Shown piece by piece: positions 8,409 through 17,130 of a stretch of 64,000 nt of DNA. Source of the DNA: Stutzerimonas azotifigens DSM 17556 (lineage in GTDB: Bacteria; Pseudomonadota; Gammaproteobacteria; Pseudomonadales; Pseudomonadaceae); the NCBI RefSeq assembly GCF_000425625.1, contig NZ_KE384409.1, positions 215,056-279,055 of the forward strand. Reading direction: 5' to 3'. Numbering within the stretch: position 1 is the first letter of the stretch; every line of letters starts with the position of its first letter. The notes beneath the pieces are model-generated. The model was not told the origin of the DNA and made no database searches. It was given only the letters and a program-made list of their open reading frames with translations. The position numbers and the translations under genes were made by a program.

Positions 8409-9542
8409 TCAGCCACCATCCGCCTGCCGATAGGGCAAGGCGTCGCGCGCCTGTTCGGCGTAGGCCAGTACGCCGGCGCGCTCCTGTTCGAGAAAGCCGG
8501 CCACCGCCGCCTGCAGCCCGGGGTGGACCAGGCGGTGCCACGAGCGGGTGATGGTCGGCTCGAAGCCGCGGATGAGCTTGTGCTCGCCCTGGGCGCCAGC
8601 GTCGAATTCGCTCAGGCCTTCGGCAATGGCGTAGTCGAGCCCCTGGTAGAAGCAGGTCTCGAAGTGCAGCCGGTCGAATTCCTTCAGGCAGCCCCAGTAA
8701 CGCCCGTACAGCTTGCCGTCGCCGACCAGGCTGAAGGCCATCGCCACCGGCCGCGCGCCCTGGCGGGCGAACACCACGCGGATCGCCTCGGGCATGCGCT
8801 CGGCCAGCAGGCTGAAGAAGGTGCGCGTGAGGTAGGGTGCCTGCCCCCGCACCGCGTAGGTGCTGGCGTAGCAGGCGTAGACGAAATCCCACTCGGCCTC
8901 GTCCAGCTCGCCACCCTGGCGCCATTCGAAATTCATGCCCTGCCCGGCGACCTGCTCGCGCTCCTTGCGCAGCTGCTTGCGCTTGCGCGAGGTGAGCGCA
9001 TCGAGAAAGTCCTGGAAGTCCCGGTAGCCGCGATTATGCCAGTGGAACTGGCAGCCGATCCGCTCGAGCCAGCCCGAGCGAGTCCGCATCAGTTCGTCAC
9101 AGGCAGGGCTGGTGAAGTTGACGTGCAGACTCGACAGTCCCTCCTGCGCCAAGCCTGCCTGTAGTTCGTCGAGCAAGGCCGCGGCGGCCTGCGGGTGACC
9201 GAGCAGACGCGGGCCGCTGACAGGCGAGAAGGGAACGGCAACCAGCAGCTTGGGGTAATAGGCTATGCCAGCGCGACGGCAGGCATCGGCCCAACTGTGA
9301 TCGAATACGTATTCGCCGTAGGAATGTCGCTTCCGGTAGGCCGGGATAGCGGCAAGCAGATCGCCACGCTCATCCAGCCACAAACGGTGCGCCGGCTGCC
9401 AGCCACTGTGTCTGCCGACGCAGCCGCTGTCTTCCAGCGTACTGAGGAAAGCGTGGCGCAGAAACGGCTGCGCCACGGGCAATAGCGCATCCCAGCGAGC
9501 CGCCGGTAAAGAACGCAAGGAATCGGTGAGAAGCAGCTTCAC
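8409..9542 (-). CDS. GNAT-like N-acyltransferase (DUF482/FemAB type)
   Basis: This 377-residue cytoplasmic protein resembles the COG3146/DUF482 family, predicted acyltransferases with a doubled GNAT or FemAB-like fold. Supporting stretches are VFDHSWADACRRAGIAYYPK near 100, KRKQLRKEREQ in the middle and HFETCFYQGLDYAI near 290. The substrate is unknown; related proteins have been linked to peptidoglycan or aminoacyl transfer only by fold. I choose GTG at 9542, because a GGAG lies about 8 bases upstream and residues before it look like untranslated leader. It is convergent with the DUF2905 gene across the repeat cluster and divergent from the porin gene. Confidence 0.75.
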   Translation of the reverse strand: MKLLLTDSLRSLPAARWDALLPVAQPFLRHAFLSTLEDSGCVGRHSGWQPAHRLWLDERGDLLAAIPAYRKRHSYGEYVFDHSWADACRRAGIAYYPKLLVAVPFSPVSGPRLLGHPQAAAALLDELQAGLAQEGLSSLHVNFTSPACDELMRTRSGWLERIGCQFHWHNRGYRDFQDFLDALTSRKRKQLRKEREQVAGQGMNFEWRQGGELDEAEWDFVYACYASTYAVRGQAPYLTRTFFSLLAERMPEAIRVVFARQGARPVAMAFSLVGDGKLYGRYWGCLKEFDRLHFETCFYQGLDYAIAEGLSEFDAGAQGEHKLIRGFEPTITRSWHRLVHPGLQAAVAGFLEQERAGVLAYAEQARDALPYRQADGG

Positions 9543-9806
9543 AACAGAACTCCGGTAAAAGGGACTCTTTTTACGGCCTTCCGCTCGCAGACATTGATGA
9601 ACGAGAGCCTGTCCAATTAGCTGGCAAACCATGATGCAGTTCAAAATTCACCATTACAACTTGCCGTCATTCTCGAAACCTTAACATTCAACCTATAACG
9701 TCCCGCGGGCCCATCTACACCCCCCAATCATCTTTCCGCGCCCTTCGAACACGCCCGTAATACGACGTAAACGTTTGTTTTTGAAAAAGTTCCGTCAACT
9801 CGAAAA

Positions 9807-9836
9807 TGTCATATGGCAGAAAGCCTTCTGTCATAT
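9807..9836. promoter_or_regulatory. Direct repeats in long porin leader
   Basis: The 378-bp interval 9543-9920 is AT-richer than its surroundings and contains no gene. TGTCATAT occurs twice, at 9807-9814 and 9829-9836, a spacing of 22 bp or about two helical turns, which would suit a dimeric regulator. A nearby ACGTAAACGTTTG run may hold promoter elements. No regulator is identified. Confidence 0.3.
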
Positions 9837-9920
9837 CGCATTTCCATAATCGCCTCCGTCCAAACAGACGACGTCATCGCATTCGCAGGACGGCGTTTCA
9901 TTAAACGAAGGAGCTTTTTG

Positions 9921-11021
9921 ATGAAGAAGAAGTTGATTGCGATTGCCGTTGGCTCTGCGCTGTCGATCCCGGCTGTTGCACTGGCCGATGTCAGCGTCTA
10001 TGGCCGTGCACACGTATCGGTGGACTACCTTGATGATGGCGCCGATTACTCCGAAACCAACCTGTCGAGCAACTCCTCGCGTCTGGGCTTCAAAGGCAAC
10101 CACGAAATCAACCCCGATCTGAAAGCCTTCTTCCAGATCGAGCAGCAGATCAACTTCACCACTGGCGCCTCGAGCGGCGGCACCGACTTCGCCACCCGTG
10201 ACACCTTCGTAGGCCTGGGCGGCAACTTCGGTGCCGTGCAGATCGGCCGCTTCGACAGCCCGTTCAAGGTAGCCCGTGGCCCGTTCAACCTGTTCGGCGA
10301 CCAGGTCGGCGACATGAACAACCTGGCCCGCGTAACCAACGGCCGCCTCGACGAGCGTTACGACAACACCATCCAGTACACCACGCCGGATTTCAGCGGC
10401 TTCAACGTGAAAGTGGCCTACTCGATGTACAAGGGCCAGTCGCTCAACATCACCGACAGTGACAGCAACAACGAAGACAGCGATGCCTTCAGCACGTCGC
10501 TGAATTATATCGGTGGCCCGCTGGAAGCCTCCCTGGCGTACGAAAAGGTAGAAGAAGACACCCTGCGTGGCGAGGCCGATTCCATTCGCGCCGCCGCCGC
10601 CTATAAGCTCACCGATACCTTCAAGCTGGTCGGTTTCTATCAGACCACCGACTATACCGGCTACAGCGATACCACCAGTGCCGCTCGTGACTCCGGCACC
10701 TTCAACGTCTACGGCCTGGGCGGCGAACTGGCGATTGCCAAGAACACCGCACTGAAAGCCACCTGGATGACTCACGACAGCGACGCGGACGACGCCAATG
10801 CTGACATGCTGGTCGTAGGTGTCGAGCACAAGCTGGACAAGGCCGTGCGCGTTTACGCCAACTACGCCGTAGTCGACAACGACGACAACGTTGCTTACTC
10901 CCCTTGGATGCAGTCCCGCACTGCCACCCCGAGCAACCAGTCGATCGACGAGAACGGCGTGAATCAGGCGCTGGGCGAGAAAGCTTCTGGCTTCACCGTA
11001 GGTCTGCGCTACGACTTCTGA
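9921..11021 (+). CDS. Outer-membrane porin (Porin_4 type)
   Basis: This 366-residue protein begins with a Sec signal peptide (about residues 1-22, ending AVALA before DVSVYGRAHV). The mature part has the alternating polar/aromatic strands of a 16-strand general porin and ends in the outer-membrane signature LRYDF, with a terminal phenylalanine. It should form a diffusion pore, mostly for anions or small solutes. AAGGAG 8 bases upstream supports the ATG at 9921 over an upstream in-frame start. A strong terminator follows directly, so it is probably a well-expressed monocistronic gene. Aspartate- and asparagine-rich loops are conspicuous. Confidence 0.9.
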   Translation: MKKKLIAIAVGSALSIPAVALADVSVYGRAHVSVDYLDDGADYSETNLSSNSSRLGFKGNHEINPDLKAFFQIEQQINFTTGASSGGTDFATRDTFVGLGGNFGAVQIGRFDSPFKVARGPFNLFGDQVGDMNNLARVTNGRLDERYDNTIQYTTPDFSGFNVKVAYSMYKGQSLNITDSDSNNEDSDAFSTSLNYIGGPLEASLAYEKVEEDTLRGEADSIRAAAAYKLTDTFKLVGFYQTTDYTGYSDTTSAARDSGTFNVYGLGGELAIAKNTALKATWMTHDSDADDANADMLVVGVEHKLDKAVRVYANYAVVDNDDNVAYSPWMQSRTATPSNQSIDENGVNQALGEKASGFTVGLRYDF

Positions 11022-11046
11022 CCCCCCCTTCAGGGATCAGGGTAAA

Positions 11047-11084
11047 ACAAACCGGGCTGCTCCCTCAGGGACAGCCCGGTTTGT
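11047..11084 (+). terminator. Rho-independent terminator after porin gene
   Basis: A 13-bp stem (ACAAACCGGGCTG pairing with CAGCCCGGTTTGT) encloses a small TCCC/GGGA hairpin. It lies 26 bases after the porin stop and is followed by a T-containing TCATTTA tail. Confidence 0.85.
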
Positions 11085-11180
11085 CATTTAACCGACACCT
11101 CTCAGTCTTATTCTTGTTTCCGGAATGTAATCGACCCAAACCGCCGGGCACCGGCGGGGCCTTTGCACCTAGGAGTTTTC

Positions 11181-11885
11181 ATGCGCCGCTTGTTCGTTAT
11201 CGCCCTGGTCGGCCTGCTGGCCGCCTGCGCCCAGCAACCCAAAGTCCAACTGTATTCCGGCGCACCACAGCCGCAGAGCGAAGTGCTGACGCTGGTGGTT
11301 CCCAGCGAGCTGGAGATTCGCAGTATCAACGGCCAGCCCTACTCTGCCCCCAACGCCTCGTTCGGCCTGGACGACAAGCAACTGCTCCTGCAGCCGGGCA
11401 CCTATCAGGTTCAGGCGTTCTACAAGAACGGTTTCGACATCGCTGGCGGCATGAGCCACGAAGTGGTTCGCGGCCGCACCGCCATCTTCGACATCAACGG
11501 CAAGGCCGGCGAGCTGTGGCGCCTGGAGTTCAATCGCCCGGACAACCTGGCCGAGGCCAAGAAGTTCGAGGACGAATTTCCCGCCTGGGCCGTGAACACC
11601 CGCACCGGCGAACGTGAGCAAGCGCAGGCCGGCAACCGTAACGTTTCGGCATTCAGCGTCATGATGGGTTCCAGCGAAGTCGCGCCGCAGGCCACCAGCG
11701 TTGCACCGCTGGGCACGACTTCCGAGACGCCTGTTGCAGCCCGGCAGCCAGTCGCGCTGAATCCGTCACCGGCCCAGGCCGCTGCCCTGCCGCACAACGA
11801 TGCCACCCTGACTACTCTGCAGCAAATGTGGAACCTGCTGACCCCGGAAAGTCGCAGCGCCTTCCTGAAATGGGCTCAACAGTAA
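11181..11885 (+). CDS. DUF2057 family lipoprotein
   Basis: This 234-residue exported protein begins with a short lipoprotein signal (lipobox LAAC, acylated Cys16). Residues about 25-130 match the DUF2057 (YccT-like) pattern, including ITLxVP-like strands and LLQPGTYQVQAFYKNGFD; the role of this family is unknown. A Pro/Ala/Thr-rich linker (about 150-205) leads to a short C-terminal helix, MWNLLTPESRSAFLKWAQQ. A good AGGAG precedes the ATG at 11181; an upstream in-frame ATG lacks one. A perfect hairpin follows the gene. Confidence 0.8.
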   Translation: MRRLFVIALVGLLAACAQQPKVQLYSGAPQPQSEVLTLVVPSELEIRSINGQPYSAPNASFGLDDKQLLLQPGTYQVQAFYKNGFDIAGGMSHEVVRGRTAIFDINGKAGELWRLEFNRPDNLAEAKKFEDEFPAWAVNTRTGEREQAQAGNRNVSAFSVMMGSSEVAPQATSVAPLGTTSETPVAARQPVALNPSPAQAAALPHNDATLTTLQQMWNLLTPESRSAFLKWAQQ

Positions 11886-11924
11886 GCACCAGACAGGGCA
11901 CCCATCACGCGTACCAGTGCAATC

Positions 11925-11963
11925 ATTGCCACTCAGCACCGATCTTGGGTGCTGAGTGGCAAT
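11925..11963. terminator. Bidirectional hairpin between convergent genes
   Basis: A perfect 16-bp stem (ATTGCCACTCAGCACC with its complement) and a 7-base loop lie between the convergent DUF2057 and FabH-like genes. There is no strong T-run on either side, so termination may be partial or assisted. Confidence 0.65.
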
Positions 11964-11987
11964 CGCTACAAGCGCCGCCTGTGTCAC

Positions 11988-13109
11988 TTAGCGCTTACGC
12001 AGGATGACGCTGCCGATCGAGTAGCCGGCGCCGAAGGAGCTCAGCACGCCCAGGCTGCCGGCCGGCAGGTCGTCCTGGTGCTTGTGGAAGGCGATCACCG
12101 AGCCGGCCGAACTGGTGTTGGCGTAGGTGTCGAGGATCACTGGCGCCTCTTCCGGCGTGGCGTCGCGGCCGAGCAGCTTGCGCGCGATCAGCAGGTTCAT
12201 GTTGAGGTTAGCCTGGTGCAGCCAGAAGCGCCTGACCTGCTGGACCCCGATGCCGTTCTCCTCGAGATGGCTGGCGATCAGCTCGGCGACCATCGGGCAG
12301 ACATCGCGGAATACCTTGCGGCCTTCCTGGACGAACAGCTTGTCGGGGTTGCTCATCTGCTCTTCGGCGGCGCGGTTGAGGAAGCCGAAGTTGTTGCGGA
12401 TGTTGTTGGAGAACTCGGTCAGCAGCTTGGTGCCGACCACCTGCCACTGGTGCGCCGAGGTGGCTTGGTCGGCACGCTCGACGATCACCGCGGTGCAGGC
12501 GTCGCCGAAGATGAAGTGGCTGTCGCGGTCGCGGAAATTCAGATGGCCCGAACAGATCTCCGGGTTGACCATCAGGATCGCCCGCGCCTGCCCCAGCTGC
12601 ACGGCATTGACCGCGTTCTGCAGCCCGAAGGTGGCCGAGGAACAGGCCACGTTCATGTCGAAACCGAAGCCCTTGATGCCCAGCGCCGCCTGGACCTCGA
12701 TGGCGACCGCCGGGTAGGCGCGCTGCAGGTTGGAGCAGGCCACGATCACGCCGTCGATGTCGGCCGGCGTGCGCCCGGCGCGGGCCAGCGCCTCCTGGGC
12801 GGCCTTGACCGACATCTCGCAGAGGATGCCCCATTCGTCGTTGCTGCGCTCCGGGATGCGCGGAACCATGCGCTCGGGGTCGAGGATGCCGTCCTTGTCG
12901 ATCACGTAGCGGCTCTTGATGCCCGACGCCTTCTCGATGAAGGCCACGCTGGACTCGGCCAGCGGCTGCAGCTCCCCTGCCTCGATGGCCGCGGCGTGCT
13001 TCTCGTTGTAACGGTGCACGTAGGTGTTGAAGGAGGCCACCAATTCTTCATTGGAAATGCTGTTGGCAGGGGTATAAAGGCCGGTGCCGCTGATCACGAC
13101 GTCAAACAC
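11988..13109 (-). CDS. FabH-like beta-ketoacyl-ACP synthase III
   Basis: This 373-residue thiolase-fold enzyme has the Cys-His-Asn triad of the KAS III family: Cys156 in NVACSSATFG, His298 in WLHQANLN and Asn331 in YANTSSAGS. KAS III enzymes condense acyl-CoA with malonyl-ACP in the cytoplasm. From memory, the sequence closely resembles the P. aeruginosa PA3286-type enzyme that diverts beta-oxidation products (octanoyl-CoA) into fatty acid synthesis; this identity is recalled, not checked. It is longer than E. coli FabH (about 317 residues), as that subgroup is. GTG at 13109 is chosen, since AGAGGAACG lies just upstream and homology begins there. It stands alone, without other fab genes. Confidence 0.85.
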   Translation of the reverse strand: MFDVVISGTGLYTPANSISNEELVASFNTYVHRYNEKHAAAIEAGELQPLAESSVAFIEKASGIKSRYVIDKDGILDPERMVPRIPERSNDEWGILCEMSVKAAQEALARAGRTPADIDGVIVACSNLQRAYPAVAIEVQAALGIKGFGFDMNVACSSATFGLQNAVNAVQLGQARAILMVNPEICSGHLNFRDRDSHFIFGDACTAVIVERADQATSAHQWQVVGTKLLTEFSNNIRNNFGFLNRAAEEQMSNPDKLFVQEGRKVFRDVCPMVAELIASHLEENGIGVQQVRRFWLHQANLNMNLLIARKLLGRDATPEEAPVILDTYANTSSAGSVIAFHKHQDDLPAGSLGVLSSFGAGYSIGSVILRKR

Positions 13110-13370
13110 AGTCGTTCCTCTCTTGTCGGGCTGTACGTAGGGCTTGTTAGCGCGGTGGCTGCTCAAGGATGGCAAGGCGCGCAGGCATTCGGTACCGCGC
13201 GCGTAAGGGCGCCATTGTGCACGAAAACGGGGTTAATTCCCCAGTCCAGCCCGTTTATTGGCGTAATAGTCATCGCCAGCAGACGCTTGCGTGAGCGGGT
13301 ACCGGATGGCCGCCCGCACCCGGCGGGCAGGTTTTCGCTATGCTGCAACACCCACTCGCAGGACGGCCTC

Positions 13371-13901
13371 ATGAAAGCCCAACTCACCGAATTCATCCAC
13401 CTGATCAGCTCCGGCTGCCTGGACGACTCGGAGATCGAGCGCATCGCCGACGAGGCCGCGCAGGCCTACGCCGATCCCGAGGGGTTCCTGCAGCGCAACC
13501 CCGACATCAACTACGACGACGATTTTCCCATCCCGCTCGGCGAATGGGTGGTGGTTGGCAGCCTGCCCGATACGGTGCTGTTCCAGGCCGACGACTACGA
13601 AGAACTGTTCGGCGAGATCCGCGCCTCCTTCGGCCCGGACGTGAACTTCGTGCTGACGACCAAACAGCTGGCGCGCACCGAGCCGCTCAAGGCGCTCAAT
13701 CGCATCCAGGTACAGCTGTCGGCGCTCTATCCGGAAAAGGGCGGCTACGTGCTGGTCGACTTCAGCGAACCGCTGGACGACGAGCTGCAGACGGTGCTGG
13801 TGTACGCCTGCGACCTCGAGCGCCTGCTGCAACTGGCCGTGGACGTCGGCATCTATGCCGCACCGGCCTACGAGAGCCTGCGCGCCGCGCTGGAGGAATG
13901 A
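13371..13901 (+). CDS. Conserved hypothetical acidic protein
   Basis: This 176-residue protein is strongly acidic, has no signal peptide or membrane helix, and is not recognised by function. Stretches such as IRASFGPDVNFVLTTKQL and FQADDYEELF suggest a compact alpha/beta cytoplasmic protein. The ATG at 13371 has a weak AGGA upstream and codon use is normal for the window, so it is very probably real. Its 3' end overlaps the end of the convergent DUF3820 gene by 34 bp. A long in-frame extension upstream, antisense to the synthase gene, is not credible. Confidence 0.7.
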   Translation: MKAQLTEFIHLISSGCLDDSEIERIADEAAQAYADPEGFLQRNPDINYDDDFPIPLGEWVVVGSLPDTVLFQADDYEELFGEIRASFGPDVNFVLTTKQLARTEPLKALNRIQVQLSALYPEKGGYVLVDFSEPLDDELQTVLVYACDLERLLQLAVDVGIYAAPAYESLRAALEE

Positions 13902-14110
13902 CGGCGGCGCAGGGGCTCGAGCAGCGCGCACAGGCCGTTGTGGTCGATCTCGTGCATGAGAGCCAGCAGGCGACCCAGGTCGTTGTTGGGAAAACCTTCG
14001 CGGGCGAACCAGTTGAGATAATGCCCCGGCAGGTCGGCGATCAGCCGGCCCTTGTACTTGCCGTAGGGCATCTGCAGGGTGACCAGGCGTTCGAGGTCTT
14101 GCGGGTTCAT
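13868..14110 (-). CDS. DUF3820 family protein
   Basis: This 80-residue protein matches DUF3820 through the segment MPYGKYKGRLIADLPGHYL followed by NWF and REGFPN. Pfam describes the family as putative quorum-sensing-regulated virulence factors; members are small and cytoplasmic, and no biochemical role is established. The C-terminal serine/arginine tail overlaps the end of the opposite-strand gene, a common tail-to-tail arrangement in compact genomes. Confidence 0.8.
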   Translation of the reverse strand: MNPQDLERLVTLQMPYGKYKGRLIADLPGHYLNWFAREGFPNNDLGRLLALMHEIDHNGLCALLEPLRRRHSSSAARRLS

Positions 14111-14192
14111 GGCGCCTTTCCGGATGACGGGCGACCGATACTGCCACAGACGCCGGCCGTGCCGTAGCCCGACCGCCTGATACGCGTGCCGG

Positions 14193-14519
14193 CTAGCCGC
14201 TGCCCAGCCGCAACAGTCCCTCCAGGCGGCACGCCAGGCTCTGGTCCAGGTCGGACAGGTGCTGGCGCAGGCGCGCGCGCTCGCCTGGCTCGGTGGCGCT
14301 GTCGAGGCGCTCGCGCAACCGGGCCCGCTGGTGGAACAGTTCGACCTCGTAGGGCGGGATGTTGGCGTTCTTCAGCACCCGGAACGGCATGCGCAGCCCC
14401 TTCGGCGTGTGCAGCCAGCCTTCGTCCACCTCCAGCGGCCGCCCCTTGCCGACCACCCGTTGCTGCCAGGCCGCGACCTCCCGGGCGATGCGGCGCTCGA
14501 TTTCCAGTTCGATGCTCAT
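14193..14519 (-). CDS. DUF1992 (DnaJC28-like) domain protein
   Basis: This 108-residue protein resembles DUF1992, the domain of DnaJ homolog C member 28: IERRIAREVAAW, then GKGRPLEVDEG, then the RMPFRVLKNANIPPYEVEL segment (about residues 43-61). The remainder is a charged helical region (RARLRERLDSATEPGERARL). It lacks a J domain, and its function is unknown. AGGACAGGACC precedes the ATG at 14519, which decides this start over a longer frame. The gene is divergent from the ankyrin-repeat gene. Confidence 0.65.
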   Translation of the reverse strand: MSIELEIERRIAREVAAWQQRVVGKGRPLEVDEGWLHTPKGLRMPFRVLKNANIPPYEVELFHQRARLRERLDSATEPGERARLRQHLSDLDQSLACRLEGLLRLGSG

Positions 14520-14725
14520 CGGTCCTGTCCTTTCTGCAGGTTGTTCGCAAGGTTGGAAAGCGGACTGGAAGTATGGTCGGCGCCGCCGCTGCGCGAGCAT
14601 TATCCGACGAACGCGACCTGGCTATGGGAACCATAGATAGCCATGGGTATCGGTTTGCCCAGGGCATGGTCGAAGATCGGGCCCTCACGGTCGATACGGC
14701 CAGAGCCCCGACGAAGGAGCCCTCG

Positions 14726-15265
14726 ATGGAACAATCCACCCGCCCGCCCATGACCACCCAGGAAGAGGAGGAGCTGCAGGCCTTCGCCACCCAGGTGTTC
14801 GACCTCGCCCGCCGCGGCGATGCCGAGATGCTCGACGCCCTGCTCGGACAGGGCCTGCCGCCGAACCTGCGCAACCAGAAAGGCGATACCCTGCTGATGC
14901 TCGCCAGCTACCACGGCCACCTCGACGCCTGTCGCTGCCTGCTGCAGCGCGGCGCCGACCCGAACATCGCCAACGATGCCGGCCAGACGCCGCTGGCCGG
15001 CATCGGCTTCAAGGGCCACACGGCGATGGCCGCGCTGCTGCTCGAACACGGCGCCGAGGTCGACGCCAGCGGCCCCGACGGCAGGACCGCGCTGATGATG
15101 GCGGCCATGTTCGACCGCACGGAAATCGTCGACCTGCTGCTGCGACACGGCGCCGACCCGACCCGCACCGACGCGCGCGGGCTCGACGCGCTGGCCTCCG
15201 CGCAGGCGATGGGCGCCACCCATACGCCCGCGCAGCTGGGCGCCGTGCTGCAGGCGCAAGGCTGA
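14726..15265 (+). CDS. Ankyrin repeat protein
   Basis: This 179-residue protein has four to five ankyrin repeats from about residue 28 to 160, marked by GDTLLMLASYHGHLDACRCL, GQTPLAGIGFKGHTAMAALL and GRTALMMAAMFDRTEIVDLL, each followed by a xxGADP-type turn. Ankyrin proteins mediate protein-protein contacts. No signal peptide is present, so it is probably cytoplasmic; small bacterial members of this type are often found beside catalase genes, but none is here. GAAGGAG lies 7 bases upstream of the ATG. The binding partner is unknown. Confidence 0.88.
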   Translation: MEQSTRPPMTTQEEEELQAFATQVFDLARRGDAEMLDALLGQGLPPNLRNQKGDTLLMLASYHGHLDACRCLLQRGADPNIANDAGQTPLAGIGFKGHTAMAALLLEHGAEVDASGPDGRTALMMAAMFDRTEIVDLLLRHGADPTRTDARGLDALASAQAMGATHTPAQLGAVLQAQG

Positions 15266-15395
15266 CCACCCGGCATGCGCGCGGTGGCGGCGCGATAACC
15301 GAGCGCAGGCTCGGGCGGACGGGTAAAGTGGCGCGATTCGGCAGCCGCTGCGCCGGCACGTTCGAACATCCCTCACCGGCCACCGGGAGATTCGC

Positions 15396-16007
15396 ATGGC
15401 CCTCGACACCTGGCTGCTGTATCTCGCCGCCGTCACCGGACTGGCGCTGACCCCCGGCCCCAACGGCCTGCTCGCCCTCACCCACGGCGCGCTCTACGGG
15501 CACCAGCGCACGCTCTGGACCATCGCCGGGGGCGTGCTCGGCTTCGTGCTGCTGATGGCGCTGTCGATGTTCGGCATCGGCGCCCTGCTGCAGGCGTCCG
15601 CGCAGGCGCTGGTGATCCTCAAATGGCTGGGCGGGGCCTACCTGGTGTGGCTGGGCATCCAGCTCTGGCGCACGCCGGGCGTGCGTGTCGGCCACGCACA
15701 CGACGCGGTGCAGCGCCCCGGGCGGGCGCTGTTCCGCCAGGGCCTGTTCTCGGCGCTGTCCAATCCGAAGGTGATCCTGTTCTTCGGCGCCTTCCTGCCG
15801 CAGTTCCTCGATCCGCAGGGCGACATCTGGGTGCAGTTCCTGGTGATGGCGCTGACCTTCGCGCTGGTCGAGGGCCTCGTCGAATGGCTGCTGGCGCGCC
15901 TGGCGCATCGCATCCGTCCCTGGCTGGTTCGCAGCGGCCGCACCTTCAACCGCTGCTGCGGCGGCCTGTTCGCGCTGATGGGCGTGGCGCTGCCGCTGAC
16001 GCGCTGA
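15396..16007 (+). CDS. LysE/RhtB family amino-acid exporter
   Basis: This 203-residue inner-membrane protein has about six hydrophobic helices. The N-terminal signature TPGPNGLLALTHGALYG (about residues 22-38) is diagnostic of LysE/RhtB transporters, which export amino acids or homoserine-lactone-like molecules using the proton gradient. SNPKVILFFGAFLPQF near residue 125 is the second conserved block. Its last 62 bases overlap the 3' end of the opposite-strand hydrolase gene. The substrate is not predictable. Confidence 0.9.
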   Translation: MALDTWLLYLAAVTGLALTPGPNGLLALTHGALYGHQRTLWTIAGGVLGFVLLMALSMFGIGALLQASAQALVILKWLGGAYLVWLGIQLWRTPGVRVGHAHDAVQRPGRALFRQGLFSALSNPKVILFFGAFLPQFLDPQGDIWVQFLVMALTFALVEGLVEWLLARLAHRIRPWLVRSGRTFNRCCGGLFALMGVALPLTR

Positions 16008-16908
16008 GCGTGCCGGCCGGCCAGGCCTCGGCCACCGGCCAGGGGCAGCGGCCCTCGTCGAACCAGGCCAGCGTCTGCGTCCAGAAGCCGGCGCGGTGGT
16101 GCTCGCGGAACAGGTCGAAGTGCCCGACCGCTTCCCGCCCCAGCGCGGCGGGGCTGAGCTCCACGCGCTGCCGCGGCGCGTTGCGGTAATAGCTCAGGCC
16201 GCGGCGAATGGCCGCCGGCGTGCCGTAGGGATCGTCGCTCATGCTCACCCCGAGGATCGGCGCGCGTATCGCGGCGAACCGGGCCAGCACCTCGTCGCGC
16301 TCCGCAGCCGGATAGCTCTCCTCCATCCGCTCGGGCCGCCGCGCCCATTCGTAGGCGACGCCGGCCGGCAGGTCCTCCAGCCAGCCGAGCCGGCGGCCGG
16401 GAAAGTAGCCGCACACGGCGGTGAGCAGCGGCATCGCCAGGTGCCACCTGGCGAACATGCGCCCGCGCTGTGCGGCGGCGTAGTCGCGCCACCAGGCGTA
16501 CTGCGCGCCGACGCCGAGAAAGCGGTCGACCTCCACCGCCGCGGGCGCGAAGCCGGGCAGGAAGCCGCCGATGCTGTGCCCCACCGCCAGCAGTGGCCCC
16601 TCGGGCGCCCGCTCGCGCAGCCAGCGCACCGCCGCGTCGAAGTCCAGTTCGCCCCAGTCGCGCCAGCGCATCCGCAACCGCCTCAGCGCCGTCGGGCGGG
16701 AACGGCCGATGCCGCGGTAGTCGTAGCTCAGCACGCGATAGCCCTGCTCGGCCAGGAAGGCCGCGTAGCGCCCGTAGTAGCGCGCCGCGACGCCCGTCGC
16801 GCAGCTGATGACCACGTTGCCGCGAACCGCGCCGGCGGGCTCGTGGAGCTGGCCGGCCAGGCGGTAGCCGTCGCGGCACGGCAGGATGACGTCTTCGTTG
16901 TTGTTCAT
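15946..16908 (-). CDS. Alpha/beta hydrolase
   Basis: This 320-residue cytoplasmic protein has the alpha/beta hydrolase fold. The nucleophile elbow GHSIGG lies at residues 110-115 (Ser112), a YDYRGIGRSRP strand at 62-72, the probable acid in SMSDDPYGTP near 230, and the catalytic histidine in AVGHFDLF near 272. It resembles COG4757-type predicted esterases; the substrate is unknown. The ATG at 16908 begins MNNNEDVILP, where homology starts. The C-terminal 20 residues lie in the 62-bp overlap with the LysE gene and are low complexity. Confidence 0.8.
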   Translation of the reverse strand: MNNNEDVILPCRDGYRLAGQLHEPAGAVRGNVVISCATGVAARYYGRYAAFLAEQGYRVLSYDYRGIGRSRPTALRRLRMRWRDWGELDFDAAVRWLRERAPEGPLLAVGHSIGGFLPGFAPAAVEVDRFLGVGAQYAWWRDYAAAQRGRMFARWHLAMPLLTAVCGYFPGRRLGWLEDLPAGVAYEWARRPERMEESYPAAERDEVLARFAAIRAPILGVSMSDDPYGTPAAIRRGLSYYRNAPRQRVELSPAALGREAVGHFDLFREHHRAGFWTQTLAWFDEGRCPWPVAEAWPAGTLSASAAAPRPSARTGRRSSG

Positions 16909-17130
16909 GTCGTCGGTCCGTCGGATGCCCGGGACTACTGTGCACCGCAGCGGCGGCCGCGGCCATCGACAGTTGGTCGAGGAACGGGCACAGTCGGCGG
17001 CCAGTGAACCAAGTGCAGGACGCATGGCCTGAGGAGGTCCGGTCGCCCCGAATGCCCGAAGCAGAGCGGCTGCCGCTGACAGCCAGGGCGAATCGGGGAA
17101 TAATCCGCGTCTTTTCCCAGAGGCTCCCGC

